This document shows, in pieces, positions 17,329 to 28,037 of a DNA stretch of 64,000 nt. The number at the start of each line of letters is the position of its first letter. The stretch's first letter is position 1. The DNA is from Roseateles hydrophilus (GTDB lineage Bacteria; Pseudomonadota; Gammaproteobacteria; Burkholderiales; Burkholderiaceae_C): assembly GCF_026712245.1 (NCBI RefSeq), contig NZ_JAPPUY010000003.1:496001-560000 (forward strand), in the 5' to 3' direction. Below the pieces are notes generated by a model that saw only the letters and a list, made by a program, of their open reading frames with translations, was not told the DNA's origin and ran no database searches. The position numbers and the translations under genes were made by a program.

Positions 17329-18858
17329 ATGGATCAAGCAGACACGGGCCGCCGCGGCCTGCTCAAGGGGGGCGCCGCCGCCGTAGCGGCCGCCTTCGCC
17401 GGCCCCATCGGCGCGCTGGCCACGCGCGTGGCCGAGGCCAACACCGGCAGCTGCGCCGCCGCGGGCGCATCGTCCCTGCTGGACAGCCCCTATGGCGCCA
17501 CGGCGCCCGTCAATGACCTGACGACCGGCCTGCCGCTCATCGAGCTGCCCGCGGGCTTCAGCTACAAGAGCTACGGCTGGCGCGGCGACGTGATGTCAGA
17601 CGGCCTGGTGACGCCCGGCGCCCATGACGGCATGGGCGTCGTCGTGCAGCGCCGCGTGGGCCGCAGCACCGAGATCATCCTGGTGCGCAACCATGAGCAC
17701 AGCACCAGCACCAATGCGGCCAACATCGTCGGCGCGGGCCGCGCCAGCGTGGCGAAGTACGACACCGGCACCACGGGCGTGAACTACCAGGCCGGTGGCA
17801 ACACCAACCTGATCTGGCGCGATGGCAACTGGGTGGGCAGCTACGCCAGCCTCGGCGGCATCTACCGCCCCTGCGCCGGCGGCGCCAGCACCTGGGGCTC
17901 GTGGATGTCCAACGAGGAAATCCGCAGCAACAGCGTGTCCAGCACCGGCAAGAAGCACGGCTATGTGTTCGAGGTGCCGGCCGACACCAGCCTGACGGCA
18001 GCCAACCCGGAGCCCATCATCGCGATGGGCCGCATGGCCCACGAGGCCAGCGCCATCGATCCGGCCACCGGCTACTGGTACCTCACCGAAGACCAGGGCA
18101 ATGCCAACACGCTGTACCGCTTCCGCCCCGCCAACCTGGCGGGCGGCCTGAACAGCCTGCACGCCGGCGGCACGCTGCAGGGCCTGCGCGTGCGTGCGGT
18201 GGCGAACGCCGACCTGCGCGACCCCACGCTGTGCCAGGAGTACCTCTGCGACTGGGTGGACGTGGCCAACCCCGACCTGGACGGCGCGACGCTGTCCACC
18301 ATCAACGGCAATGTGTCGGCCAGCGGCCCCTACCGCCAGGCTTTTGCCAACGGCGCGGCCATCTTCGGCGCCACCGAGGGCTGCTGGGTGGCGGGCGGCA
18401 TCGTCTACTTCACCGACAAGCAGGTCACCACCAGCCCGGCCCGCGCCGGCCGCATCTGGGCGCTGCACCTGGCCAGCATGACGCTGAAGGCCATCTTCGT
18501 CAGCAACAGCCTGCAGGTCGGCAACTCGCCCGACAACCTGTGCGTCAGCCCGCGCGGCGGCGTGCTGTTCTGCGAGGACGGCGGCACCAGCGGCCCCGGC
18601 AACACGCCGGCCATCACGGCCCAGCACCTCAAGGTGGTCACGCCCAGCGGCGGCAGCTATGTGTTTGCCAAGCACAACTACAACTTCACCCGCGCCCAGC
18701 TCGACGCAGTCGGCAAGACCGGCGCCACCGCTGGCGACCAGCGCAACTCCGAATGGGCCGGCTGCGTCTTCAGCCCGGACGGCCGCGTGCTGTTCGTGAA
18801 CCTCTACACCGGCGTCACGCTGGCCATCACCGGCCCGTGGACGCGCGGCAGCCTTTGA
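17329..18858 (+). CDS. Tat-exported PhoX-family (DUF839) protein
   Basis: A 509-residue protein with a twin-arginine signal (GRRGLLKGGAAAVAAAFAG), so it is probably exported folded. The body matches the DUF839/PhoX family: FSYKSYGWRGDVMSDG, LVRNHEHS, MSNEEI, GRMAHEASAIDP, YLTEDQ, SPDNLCVSPRGGVLFCEDG and a C-terminal VLFVNLYTG. PhoX members are calcium-iron alkaline phosphatases of five- or six-bladed propeller fold; the acidic and histidine patterns are consistent, but substrate is inferred. A PEP-CTERM gene follows after 16 bases. Confidence 0.87.
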   Translation: MDQADTGRRGLLKGGAAAVAAAFAGPIGALATRVAEANTGSCAAAGASSLLDSPYGATAPVNDLTTGLPLIELPAGFSYKSYGWRGDVMSDGLVTPGAHDGMGVVVQRRVGRSTEIILVRNHEHSTSTNAANIVGAGRASVAKYDTGTTGVNYQAGGNTNLIWRDGNWVGSYASLGGIYRPCAGGASTWGSWMSNEEIRSNSVSSTGKKHGYVFEVPADTSLTAANPEPIIAMGRMAHEASAIDPATGYWYLTEDQGNANTLYRFRPANLAGGLNSLHAGGTLQGLRVRAVANADLRDPTLCQEYLCDWVDVANPDLDGATLSTINGNVSASGPYRQAFANGAAIFGATEGCWVAGGIVYFTDKQVTTSPARAGRIWALHLASMTLKAIFVSNSLQVGNSPDNLCVSPRGGVLFCEDGGTSGPGNTPAITAQHLKVVTPSGGSYVFAKHNYNFTRAQLDAVGKTGATAGDQRNSEWAGCVFSPDGRVLFVNLYTGVTLAITGPWTRGSL

Positions 18859-18874
18859 TTGCCGGAGCCTCACC

Positions 18875-19450
18875 ATGACCAAGACCCTGATCGCCGCCGC
18901 GCTCGCGCTGGCCGCCGCCTTGCCCGCCCAAGCCCTGAGCTTCGAGGGCGCGCTCACGCAAGGCGCCACCGTGGCCGCCGACTACAGCAGCAACGGTCTG
19001 CTGTCCTTCGACCTGGACCTGGCCAACGGCGCGCCCGCCGTGCTGACCTGGCGCCTGGACGAGGACGACCTGCTGGCGCCCATCGGCCTCAACGCCGTCA
19101 TCCGCAATAACACCGGTGTCGGCCTGCAAGGCCTGACGCTGACGCTGGACCGTGGCAGTTTCGGCAGCGTCGGCAGCGTGACGCGCCTGTTCAGCGGCGA
19201 AGCCTCCTCGGTGACGGGCAGCGGCGGCACGCGCACGGTGACGTTCTCGTCCGAGGAGTTCCTGGACGTCGAGCTGGGCAACGCGTTGGGCGGCGCCGGC
19301 AAGACCGACTGGACCTTGGCCCAGGCGGGCCTGCAGGCCGGCGACCGCATCAGCCTGACCGTCAGCGCCGTGCCCGAGCCCGAGCAGTACGCGCTGCTGC
19401 TGGCCGGGCTGGCCGCCATCGGGCTGGCGGTGCGCCGTCGTCAGGCCTGA
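18875..19450 (+). CDS. PEP-CTERM sorting-domain protein
   Basis: This 191-residue exported protein has a signal peptide (about 1-20), a beta-rich body of about 140 residues without a recognised domain, and a C-terminal tail [20 protein letters not shown] followed by VRRRQA, the exosortase sorting signal. It is 16 bases downstream of the PhoX-family gene, so the two are probably co-transcribed. Its last 10 bases overlap the convergent mnmA gene. Confidence 0.82.
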   Translation: MTKTLIAAALALAAALPAQALSFEGALTQGATVAADYSSNGLLSFDLDLANGAPAVLTWRLDEDDLLAPIGLNAVIRNNTGVGLQGLTLTLDRGSFGSVGSVTRLFSGEASSVTGSGGTRTVTFSSEEFLDVELGNALGGAGKTDWTLAQAGLQAGDRISLTVSAVPEPEQYALLLAGLAAIGLAVRRRQA

Positions 19451-20565
19451 GCCGGCAGGGCGGCGGCAATCACACCGCCGCCCAGGCACACGTCGCCGTC
19501 ATACAGCACGGCGCTCTGGCCCGGCGTGACGGCCCATTGCGGCTCGGTGAAGCGCAGCCGCAGCCGGCCGGCGTCGTCGTAGCCGACGGCGCAGGCGGCG
19601 TCGGCCTGGCGGTAGCGCGTCTTGGCCGCGGCCGGGCCGGGTGCGGGCGCGCGGCCGGCGATCCAGCTCAGGTCGTCGGCCAGCAGGGCCGGGCTCTGCA
19701 GCAGCGGGTGGTCATGGCCCTGCACGGCGATCAGCGTGTTGGTCGGGATGTCCTTGGCGGCCACGAACCACGGCGCATGCTCGCCGCCGCCGCGCGGCGC
19801 CTTCTTGTCCTTCACACCACCGATGCCCAGGCCCTGGCGCTGGCCCAGCGTGTAGAAGCTCAGGCCCACGTGCTGGCCCAGCGTGCGGCCGCGCTCGTCC
19901 TTGATGGGACCGGGCTTGTGCGACAGGTATTTGTTCAGGAACTCGCGGAACGGCCGCTCGCCGATGAAGCAGATGCCGGTGGAGTCCTTCTTCTTCGCGT
20001 TCGGCAGGCCGATGTCGGCGGCGATGCGGCGCACCTCGGTCTTGGGCAGGTGGCCCACCGGGAACATCGCCTTGCTCATCTGCGCCTGGCTCAGCCGGTG
20101 CAGGAAGTAGCTCTGGTCTTTCAGCGGGTCCAGACCCTTGAGCAGCTGGAATTCGCCGTCGACCTCACGCACGCGAGCGTAGTGACCCGTTGCGATCTTC
20201 TCGGCGCCCAGGCGCATCGCGTGGTCGAGGAAGGCCTTGAACTTGATCTCGGCGTTGCACAGCACGTCGGGGTTGGGTGTGCGGCCGGCCTGGTACTCGC
20301 GCAGAAAGCTCTCGAAGACGCGGTCCTTGTACTCGGCCGCGAAGTTGACATGCTCGATCTCGATGCCCAGCACGTCGGCCACCGAGGCCGCGTCCAGGAA
20401 GTCCTGACGCGTCGAGCAGTACTCGTCGTTGTCGTCGTCTTCCCAGTTCTTCATGAAGATGCCGATGACCTCGTGGCCCTGTTGCTTCAGCAAGTGGGCG
20501 GTCACGGCCGAGTCCACGCCGCCGGACAGGCCGACGACGACTCGATGTTTTTTCTCGGAACTCAT
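19441..20565 (-). CDS. mnmA: tRNA 2-thiouridine(34) synthase MnmA
   Basis: This 374-residue cytoplasmic enzyme inserts sulfur at C2 of the wobble uridine in tRNA-Lys, Glu and Gln. The PP-loop ATP site is SGGVDS at 14-19; the catalytic cysteines are Cys103 ([12 protein letters not shown]) and Cys199 ([11 protein letters not shown]). The remaining family motifs GHYAR, KDQSYFL and [17 protein letters not shown] are present. ATG 20565 is the normal start. It is the last gene of a NUDIX - dioxygenase - mnmA operon, 26 bases after the dioxygenase. Confidence 0.97.
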   Translation of the reverse strand: MSSEKKHRVVVGLSGGVDSAVTAHLLKQQGHEVIGIFMKNWEDDDNDEYCSTRQDFLDAASVADVLGIEIEHVNFAAEYKDRVFESFLREYQAGRTPNPDVLCNAEIKFKAFLDHAMRLGAEKIATGHYARVREVDGEFQLLKGLDPLKDQSYFLHRLSQAQMSKAMFPVGHLPKTEVRRIAADIGLPNAKKKDSTGICFIGERPFREFLNKYLSHKPGPIKDERGRTLGQHVGLSFYTLGQRQGLGIGGVKDKKAPRGGGEHAPWFVAAKDIPTNTLIAVQGHDHPLLQSPALLADDLSWIAGRAPAPGPAAAKTRYRQADAACAVGYDDAGRLRLRFTEPQWAVTPGQSAVLYDGDVCLGGGVIAAALPAQA

Positions 20566-20591
20566 GGCCGGGATTGTCCCAAACGGCCGCA

Positions 20592-21287
20592 TCAGCCCGG
20601 CGCGAACAGGCTTTCGGCCCGCTGGTACAGCACCCAGCTCGTCGCGATGTACTTGTCGCCGCCGGTCGGCCGGTTGCCGCGGTGCGTGTGCGTGAAGCCG
20701 CCCGGCGCGATCAGCAGGCTGCCGGTGCGCGGCGCGATCTTGCGGCCCTGGTAGAGGAACTCGGTCTCGCCGTCGCTGAAGTCGTCGTTCAGGTAGATCG
20801 TCCACAGCACCGCGCGGTGCAGGGCCTCGCCCTGGTCCAGCTTGGGGTATTGCTCGCAGTGCCAGTAGGGGTAGCCGCCCTGGCCGGCCACGTAGCGCTG
20901 CAGGTTGATGGCGCCAGGGCGGAAGACCTTGGCGACCAGGCCCATCAGGTGCTCGTCCGGCAGCGTGGCGACGGTGTCCGCGTCGAGCAGCGCGGTCGTG
21001 CCGTCGGGCCGGTTCATCTGCAGCTTCAGCGGCGCCAGGGCCAGGTGCGCATAGCGGCGCAGGTACTGCTTGAAGCCGTGGATGACGGCATCGTTCAGCT
21101 GCGCGCAGGCATCGGCCCATTCGGGGTGGCGGCTGATGGCGATGTCCCAGCTGTCCTTCAGGCTCACATCCACGCCGCTGCCGGTCTCGCCGCGCTGCAC
21201 GCGGGGGCTGGCCTTGAAGCGCTCGATCAGCGCCTGGCAGGCTGCGGCGCTCAACACCCCGTCATAGCACTCGATGAAGTCCGTCAT
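20592..21287 (-). CDS. 2OG-Fe(II) dioxygenase family protein
   Basis: A 231-residue protein with the non-haem iron motif HxE at His143 and Glu145 ([10 protein letters not shown]), a distal His at 200 or 202 ([10 protein letters not shown]) and a nearby Arg203 suitable for 2-oxoglutarate. Strands [21 protein letters not shown] and [10 protein letters not shown] form the typical double-stranded beta helix of prolyl-4-hydroxylase-like oxygenases. The natural substrate is unknown. It starts 3 bases after the NUDIX gene and precedes mnmA, so a role in tRNA or nucleotide modification is possible but unproven. Confidence 0.8.
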   Translation of the reverse strand: MTDFIECYDGVLSAAACQALIERFKASPRVQRGETGSGVDVSLKDSWDIAISRHPEWADACAQLNDAVIHGFKQYLRRYAHLALAPLKLQMNRPDGTTALLDADTVATLPDEHLMGLVAKVFRPGAINLQRYVAGQGGYPYWHCEQYPKLDQGEALHRAVLWTIYLNDDFSDGETEFLYQGRKIAPRTGSLLIAPGGFTHTHRGNRPTGGDKYIATSWVLYQRAESLFAPG

Positions 21288-21290
21288 CGC

Positions 21291-21788
21291 TCAGCCCTTC
21301 ACGAGCGGGGTGGTCAGCGAGGTGTGCGCGAACACCGCGGCCAGCGGCAGCCGCCGCCCGGCCGCATGGTCCTGCACGCACTGCAGCACCAGCGGGCTGC
21401 GGTGGCGCTCGGCACAGGCGGCGATCTCGTCCAGCGTCATCCACAGCGTGCGGTGGATGCCCGCGTCCAGCGCGCGGCCGGCGATCTCGTCGCCTGCTGC
21501 ACCACTGAAGGCCAGCCGAACATAGGTCACATCCTCTAATCGCGCCGGCCGCACGAAGCGGGCCAGGTAGACGCCCAGGAAATGCTCGGGCGTGAAGGGC
21601 CGCGCGGTTTCCTCCAGCGCCTCGCGCACGACGGCCTCGATCGGGCTTTCGCCCAGCTCCACATGGCCGGCGGGGTTGTTCAGCATCAGGCCCTCGGCCG
21701 TCTCTTCCTCGACAAGCAGGTAGCGCCCGTCGCGCTCAATCACCGCCGCGACAGTGACGCTGGGACGGAATCTCTCTGTGGCAACCAT
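21291..21788 (-). CDS. NUDIX hydrolase (NudJ-like)
   Basis: This 165-residue hydrolase has an intact Nudix box at 41-63 (GHVELGESPIEAVVREALEE), the magnesium-binding helix that cleaves nucleoside diphosphate derivatives. Its place upstream of mnmA parallels E. coli nudJ-mnmA, so a NudJ-like thiamine- or nucleoside-pyrophosphate phosphatase is the closest guess. ATG 21788 gives the usual MVATERFRPSVTVAAVIE start. It is divergent from pntAA across 85 bases. Confidence 0.87.
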   Translation of the reverse strand: MVATERFRPSVTVAAVIERDGRYLLVEEETAEGLMLNNPAGHVELGESPIEAVVREALEETARPFTPEHFLGVYLARFVRPARLEDVTYVRLAFSGAAGDEIAGRALDAGIHRTLWMTLDEIAACAERHRSPLVLQCVQDHAAGRRLPLAAVFAHTSLTTPLVKG

Positions 21789-21873
21789 GAAACTTCCTCG
21801 CGAATTCCCGCACGGGGCGACACGGGGCATTGTGTAAGCTGGATCGCAACACCTGCCCCTTCGAGGAGCCCGC

Positions 21874-22989
21874 ATGCAGATTGGTGTCCCGCGCGAACGC
21901 GCGGCCGGAGAGACCCGTGTGGCCGTCACGCCCGAGACGGCCAAGAAGCTGAAGGCCGCCGGCCACGTGCTGCGCATCGAAAGCGGTGCCGGCATGGCGG
22001 CCAGCGTCACCGATGCCGCCTACGAGGCGGTGGGCTGCGAGATCGTCGACCAGGCCGCGGCGCTCGCCTGCGAGCTGGTGCTGAAGGTGCGTGCGCCGGC
22101 CGGCGACGAGCTGGCGCTGATGAAGCCCGGCACGGCGCTCGTCGGCATGCTCAACCCCTTCGACCGCGACGGCCTGGCCGCGATGGCTGCCACCGGGCTG
22201 ACGAGCTTCGCGCTGGAAGCCGCGCCGCGCACGACGCGCGCGCAGAGCATGGACGTGCTGTCCAGCCAGGCCAATATCGCCGGCTACAAGGCCGTCATGA
22301 TCGCGGCCGACCGTTACCAGCGCTTCTTCCCCATGCTGATGACGGCCGCCGGCACCGTGAAGGCGGCGCGCGTCGTCATCTTGGGCGTCGGCGTGGCGGG
22401 CCTGCAGGCGATCGCGACGGCCAAGCGGCTGGGCGCCGTCATCGAGGCCAGCGACGTGCGGCCGTCGGTGAAGGAGCAGGTTGAGTCGCTGGGCGCCAAG
22501 TTCATCGACGTGCCTTACGAGACAGCCGAGGAGAAGGAAGCGGCCGAGGGCGTGGGTGGCTATGCCCGGCCCATGCCGCAAAGCTGGCTGGACCGCCAGA
22601 AGGCCGAGGTGGCCAAGCGCGTGGCGGCGGCGGACATCGTCATCACGACGGCCCTGATCCCCGGACGCGCGGCGCCGGTGCTGGTTACCGAGGAGATGGT
22701 CAAGGCCATGAAGCCCGGTTCGGTCATCGTTGACATCGCCGCGCAGGCCGGCGGCAACTGCCCGCTGACCGAGGCCGGCAAGACGGTCACCAAGCACGGC
22801 GTCGTCATCGTCGGCGAGACCAACCTGCCGGCGCTCGTCGCGGCCGATGCGTCGGCGCTGTACGCGCGCAACGTGCTGGACTTCCTCAAGCTCGTCGTCA
22901 CCAAGGAAGGCACGTTCACCGTGCCGCTGGATGACGACATCGTCGCGGCCTGCCGCGTGACGCAAGACGGACAAGTGACGAGGGCCTGA
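21874..22989 (+). CDS. pntAA: NAD(P) transhydrogenase alpha subunit part 1
   Basis: A 371-residue protein corresponding to the soluble NAD(H)-binding domain I of proton-translocating transhydrogenase. It begins MQIGVPRERAAGETRVAVTPE and has the dinucleotide fold ILGVGVAGLQAIATAKRLGA and the RQD-like ANIAGYKAVMIAADRY segment. It works with the two membrane subunits to exchange hydride between NADH and NADP+, driven by the proton gradient. It is the first gene of a tight three-gene operon; GAGGAG lies near position 21862. Confidence 0.96.
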   Translation: MQIGVPRERAAGETRVAVTPETAKKLKAAGHVLRIESGAGMAASVTDAAYEAVGCEIVDQAAALACELVLKVRAPAGDELALMKPGTALVGMLNPFDRDGLAAMAATGLTSFALEAAPRTTRAQSMDVLSSQANIAGYKAVMIAADRYQRFFPMLMTAAGTVKAARVVILGVGVAGLQAIATAKRLGAVIEASDVRPSVKEQVESLGAKFIDVPYETAEEKEAAEGVGGYARPMPQSWLDRQKAEVAKRVAAADIVITTALIPGRAAPVLVTEEMVKAMKPGSVIVDIAAQAGGNCPLTEAGKTVTKHGVVIVGETNLPALVAADASALYARNVLDFLKLVVTKEGTFTVPLDDDIVAACRVTQDGQVTRA

Positions 22990-22991
22990 CC

Positions 22992-23308
22992 ATGGAACTG
23001 GTTGATCACACCATCATCAATCTCATCATCTTCGTGCTGGCCATCTACGTGGGCTACCACGTCGTCTGGACGGTGACGCCCGCGCTGCACACGCCGCTGA
23101 TGGCCGTGACGAACGCGATCTCGGCCATCGTCATCGTCGGCGCCATGCTGGCGGCGGCGCTGACCGAGACGCCCTTCGCCAAGGGCATGGGCGTCGTGGC
23201 CGTTGCGCTGGCGGCGGTGAACATCTTCGGCGGCTTCCTCGTCACGCGGCGCATGCTGGAGATGTTCAAGAAGAAGGACAAGCCCGCTGCCAAGAAGGAG
23301 GGCGCGTG

Positions 23309-23309
<1 letters not shown>
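22992..23309 (+). CDS. pntAB: NAD(P) transhydrogenase alpha subunit part 2
   Basis: A protein of 105 residues with three membrane segments (about 5-25, 38-55 and 60-85), equivalent to the C-terminal membrane part of E. coli PntA. The separation of alpha into two genes is the form seen in many alpha- and betaproteobacteria. It lies 2 bases after pntAA and its stop shares bases with the pntB start (GTGATG). Confidence 0.95.
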
Positions 23310-24730
<1,421 letters not shown>

Positions 24731-24818
24731 GGGGCCTGCTGCCCCGCTATCGAATCCCCTGACCGGCCCACCGCTGGCCATCGGCCAGAATCCGTGCCAA
24801 CCCATAAGGAGACAAGGC

Positions 24819-26492
24819 ATGGAGCCCATCTGGCTGAAGCACTACCCGGCGGAGGTGCCGCGCGACATCAATGTGTCGCTCTACCCCAGCCTGGTGGATC
24901 TGCTCGACACCTCGTTCAAGAAGAACGCCGACAAGGCGGCCTACCTGATGATGGGCAAGAGCGTCAGCTTCGCGCAGGTGGACGAGGCCTCGCGGGCGCT
25001 GGCCGCGTATCTGCAGAGCCTGGGCCTGGAGAAGGGTGACCGCGTCGCCCTCATGATGCCCAACCTGTTCCAGTACCCGGTGGCCGTGGCCGCCGTGCTG
25101 AGGGCGGGTTATGTGGTCGTCAACGTGAACCCGCTGTACACGCCGCGCGAGCTGGAGCACCAGCTCAAGGACTCGGGCGCCAAGGCCATCGTCATCATCG
25201 AGAACTTCGCCTCGGTGCTGCAGCAGGTCATCCAGCACGTGCCCACCAAGCACATCATCCTCGCCGCCATGGGCGACATGCTGGGCCTCGTCAAGGGCAG
25301 CATCGTCAACTACGTCGTGCGCAAGGTGAAGAAGATGGTGCCGGCCTTCGAGCTGCCGGGGGCCGTGCGCTTCAACGACGCGCTGGCCAAGGGCCGCAGC
25401 CTCACCTACAAGGCGCCCAAGCTGGGCCCGGACGACATCGCCGTGCTGCAGTACACCGGCGGCACGACCGGTGTGTCCAAGGGCGCCGTGCTCAAGCACC
25501 GCAACCTGGTGGCCAACATCCTGCAGGCCGAGGCCTGGTACCAGCCAGCGCTGAAGAAGATCCCCGCTGGCGAGCAGGTGGTCACCATCTGCGCGCTGCC
25601 GCTGTATCACATCTTCGGCTTCAACACGAACATGATGCTGTCCATGCACATGGGCGGCGCCAACGTGCTGATCCCCAATCCGCGCGATCTGCCGGCCATG
25701 TTCAAGGAGCTCAGCGCCCACCGATTCCACAGCTTCCCGGCCGTCAACACGCTGTTCATGGCCATGGCCAACCATGCCGACTTCAACACGGTGGACTGGA
25801 GCCGGCTGGTCATCTCGGTGGGCGGCGGCATGGCCGTGCAGCAGGCCACCGCCAAGCTGTGGCTGGAGAAGACCGGCTGCCCCATCGTCGAGGGCTACGG
25901 CCTGTCCGAGACCTCGCCCACCGCCACCTGCAACCCGACCGACAGCACCGCCTACACCGGGACCATCGGCCTGCCCATGCCGCAGACCGAGCTCAAGCTG
26001 CTCGACGACGACGGCCACGAGGTGCCCGCCGGCCAGCCGGGCGAGATCGCCATCCGCGGCCCGCAAGTCATGGCGGGCTACTGGCAGCGCCCGGACGAGA
26101 CGGCCAAGGTCATGACGGCTGACGGCTTCTTCCGCACCGGCGACATTGGCACCGTCGACGAACGCGGTTACTTCAAGATCGTCGACCGCAAGAAGGACAT
26201 GATCCTCGTCAGCGGTTTCAACGTGTATCCCAACGAGGTTGAGGATGTGCTGACGCAAATGCCCGGCATCCTGGAGTGCGCCGCCGTGGGCGTGCCCGAC
26301 GCCAAGGCCGGCGAGGCAGTGAAGGTGGTCATCGTGAAGAAAGACCCGAATGTCACCGAGGCTGATGTGCGCTCGTATTGCGAATTGAACCTGACGGGCT
26401 ACAAACGTCCCAAGATCGTCGAGTTCCGCACCGACCTGCCCAAGACGCCCGTGGGCAAGATCCTGCGCCGCGAGCTGCGGGACAAGACCTGA
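24819..26492 (+). CDS. fadD: Long-chain fatty acid--CoA ligase
   Basis: A 557-residue AMP-forming acyl-CoA synthetase that activates fatty acids for beta-oxidation. Motifs are the P-loop YTGGTTGVSKGA (212-223), GYGLSETSPTATCNP, FRTGDIGTVDERGYFKIVDR with the FadD-specific KDMILVSGFNVYPNEVED, and the C-terminal catalytic Lys in PVGKILRREL. The ATG at 24819 has AAGGAG 7 bases upstream. It is a stand-alone gene after pntB; no beta-oxidation genes are adjacent. Confidence 0.94.
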   Translation: MEPIWLKHYPAEVPRDINVSLYPSLVDLLDTSFKKNADKAAYLMMGKSVSFAQVDEASRALAAYLQSLGLEKGDRVALMMPNLFQYPVAVAAVLRAGYVVVNVNPLYTPRELEHQLKDSGAKAIVIIENFASVLQQVIQHVPTKHIILAAMGDMLGLVKGSIVNYVVRKVKKMVPAFELPGAVRFNDALAKGRSLTYKAPKLGPDDIAVLQYTGGTTGVSKGAVLKHRNLVANILQAEAWYQPALKKIPAGEQVVTICALPLYHIFGFNTNMMLSMHMGGANVLIPNPRDLPAMFKELSAHRFHSFPAVNTLFMAMANHADFNTVDWSRLVISVGGGMAVQQATAKLWLEKTGCPIVEGYGLSETSPTATCNPTDSTAYTGTIGLPMPQTELKLLDDDGHEVPAGQPGEIAIRGPQVMAGYWQRPDETAKVMTADGFFRTGDIGTVDERGYFKIVDRKKDMILVSGFNVYPNEVEDVLTQMPGILECAAVGVPDAKAGEAVKVVIVKKDPNVTEADVRSYCELNLTGYKRPKIVEFRTDLPKTPVGKILRRELRDKT

Positions 26493-26560
26493 TCGCCTGT
26501 TTTCCCACGTGACGATGGCCTGACCCCGGCAGCCGCCGGTGGCGGGCGGGGTTCTGCACC

Positions 26561-27070
26561 GTGCTTGATCAGCTGCTTTCGAAAACCGAGGCCGGCCGCG
26601 CCGAAATCCGTGCACGCGCGCTGCCGCTGTCGCGTGCGGCGCGCAACCTGCTGCTGGTGCTGGACGCCACCAAGACCGCCGGCGATTGGCTGGGCCTGGT
26701 GGCTGGGGCCACGCCCGCGGATCTCGACACCCTGATCCAGCAGGGCCTCATCGCTGCCGAAGGCCGCGCCGCGCCGCGCGCGGCTGCCGCCATGCCGCCG
26801 GCAGCCACGCCAGCTGTTGCGCCCGCGCCCGCCTCGGCGCCAGCTGCAGGCTCGCCGCTGTTGGACCGGGCGGCGCTCTACACCTACCTCAGCGGCCAGG
26901 CCACCAAGCTGCTGGGCCCGTTCAAGGGCTATGCCTTCGCTCTCGAGGTGGAGCGCTGTGACAGCCTGCCGGAGCTGCAGGCCCTGGCGCTGCAGCTGGT
27001 CGAGCGTGTGCAGAAGGCCAAGGGCGAGGCCGCCGCCGCGGCCGTGCGCGAGGCGCTGGGCCTGCGCTGA
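26561..27070 (+). CDS. Conserved-looking protein of unknown function
   Basis: A 169-residue soluble protein starting at GTG 26561. An N-terminal helical part (LLSKTEAGRAEIRARALPLSRAARN ..., written here only in part) continues LLLVLDATKTAGDWLGLV. An Ala/Pro linker spans about 70-100, and a C-terminal helical domain follows (YTYLSGQATKLLGPFKGYAF). No catalytic motif or membrane segment is seen. The two-lobed pattern with a Pro/Ala linker recalls small regulatory or adaptor proteins, but I do not recognise a family. It is 68 bases after fadD on the same strand. Confidence 0.65.
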   Translation: MLDQLLSKTEAGRAEIRARALPLSRAARNLLLVLDATKTAGDWLGLVAGATPADLDTLIQQGLIAAEGRAAPRAAAAMPPAATPAVAPAPASAPAAGSPLLDRAALYTYLSGQATKLLGPFKGYAFALEVERCDSLPELQALALQLVERVQKAKGEAAAAAVREALGLR

Positions 27071-27082
27071 GGGGCGCCTGCC

Positions 27083-27643
27083 CTAGCCTTGCCGGAAGCA
27101 GCGCCCGCACACCGAGCGGTAGCGCGCGTTGCCGCCGATCTCCACCTGAGCGCCCTCGGTGACCTTGCGGTTACCGGCGTCCACGCGCATGTTCATCGTC
27201 GCCTTGCGGCCGCAGTCGCAAATGGTCTTCATCTCGTCCATCTCGTCGGCCAGCGCCAGCAGCGTGGCCGAGCCGGGGAAGAGTTCGCCCTGGAAGTCGG
27301 TGCGCAGGCCGTAGCAGATGGCCGGCAGGTTGTGCAGGTGGGCCAGCTCGTGCAGTTGCTGCACCTGGGGCTTGGACAGGAACTGCGCTTCGTCCACCAG
27401 GATGCAGGCCACGCCGGGCGTGTCGCGCATCAGCGCGATGAAGTCGGTGCCGGCGTCGAACTGCTCCACCTCGCGCTGCGGGCCCAGGCGCGACGTGACG
27501 AAACCGTGGCCGTAGCGGTCGTCCAGGCGCGCGGTGAAGATGCGCACGCGGTGGCCGCGCTCCTCGTAGTTGTGCGCCACCTGCAGCAGGGCGGTGGACT
27601 TGCCGGCGTTCATTGCGGCGTAACGGAAGAAGAGCTTGGCCAT
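27083..27643 (-). CDS. tdk: Thymidine kinase
   Basis: This 186-residue type II thymidine kinase phosphorylates thymidine in the salvage pathway. It has the P-loop AAMNAGKSTALL (Lys15), the acidic LVDEAQFLSK segment with the catalytic Glu, the lasso/zinc cysteines CDCGRKA and CGRCFRQ, and YGLRTDFQGELFPGS. ATG 27643 is the conserved MAKLFFRY start; longer in-frame starts are not supported. An inverted repeat lies just upstream. Confidence 0.96.
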   Translation of the reverse strand: MAKLFFRYAAMNAGKSTALLQVAHNYEERGHRVRIFTARLDDRYGHGFVTSRLGPQREVEQFDAGTDFIALMRDTPGVACILVDEAQFLSKPQVQQLHELAHLHNLPAICYGLRTDFQGELFPGSATLLALADEMDEMKTICDCGRKATMNMRVDAGNRKVTEGAQVEIGGNARYRSVCGRCFRQG

Positions 27644-27652
27644 GGGGTGTCT

Positions 27653-27681
27653 GCGAGCGGGATCGCATTGTCCCCGCTCGC
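27653..27681. promoter_or_regulatory. Inverted repeat in the tdk upstream region
   Basis: Nine-base perfect arms GCGAGCGGG (27653-27661) and CCCGCTCGC (27673-27681) with an 11-base spacer lie 10 bases before the tdk start. The position suits either a repressor operator or an mRNA hairpin controlling tdk; the sequence does not decide between them. Confidence 0.35.
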
Positions 27682-27810
27682 TGACCCCGCAGATCAGGGC
27701 CGGGTAAGCCCCCGTTTGGCATCGATTGCACACAAAAACTGCGGGCTTGCGAGGTGGCGTTGTCATCTGCGCCGTGCCTCAATGCAGGCTTCACCCCGAC
27801 CTGTCTGAAG

Positions 27811-28014
27811 ATGAGCAAAGACACCGTCACCGCGGTCCGCCAGGATGGCCTGCGCTATGCGTCGAAAGTGGGCGGTTCGCCCTTCCTCGGCAGCGGCCAC
27901 ACCCGCTCCTGCTTCAAGTGCGGCAAGCACAGGTCGCCGGCCAGCTTGCAATCCATCCGGCTGCTGGGCCGCAACGAGGTGGTCTGCAAGCCCAGCTGCA
28001 AGTCGCTGCCCTGA
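27811..28014 (+). CDS. Small zinc-ribbon-like protein
   Basis: A protein of 67 residues with a C-terminal Cys4 pattern (CFKCGKHR ... CKPSCKSLP) suitable for zinc binding. The upstream in-frame ATG at 27754 would add a sequence without family character, so ATG 27811 (MSKDTVTAV) is used. It is divergent from tdk and convergent with the efflux channel gene. Function is unknown; small Cys4 proteins of this size often bind nucleic acid. Confidence 0.62.
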   Translation: MSKDTVTAVRQDGLRYASKVGGSPFLGSGHTRSCFKCGKHRSPASLQSIRLLGRNEVVCKPSCKSLP

Positions 28015-28037
28015 TGCTCCGCTGAGCCGCGCGGCGC

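Noticed and set aside
24731-24760. Terminator after pntB
   Set aside because: A short GGGGC/GCCCC hairpin exists but no T run follows it.
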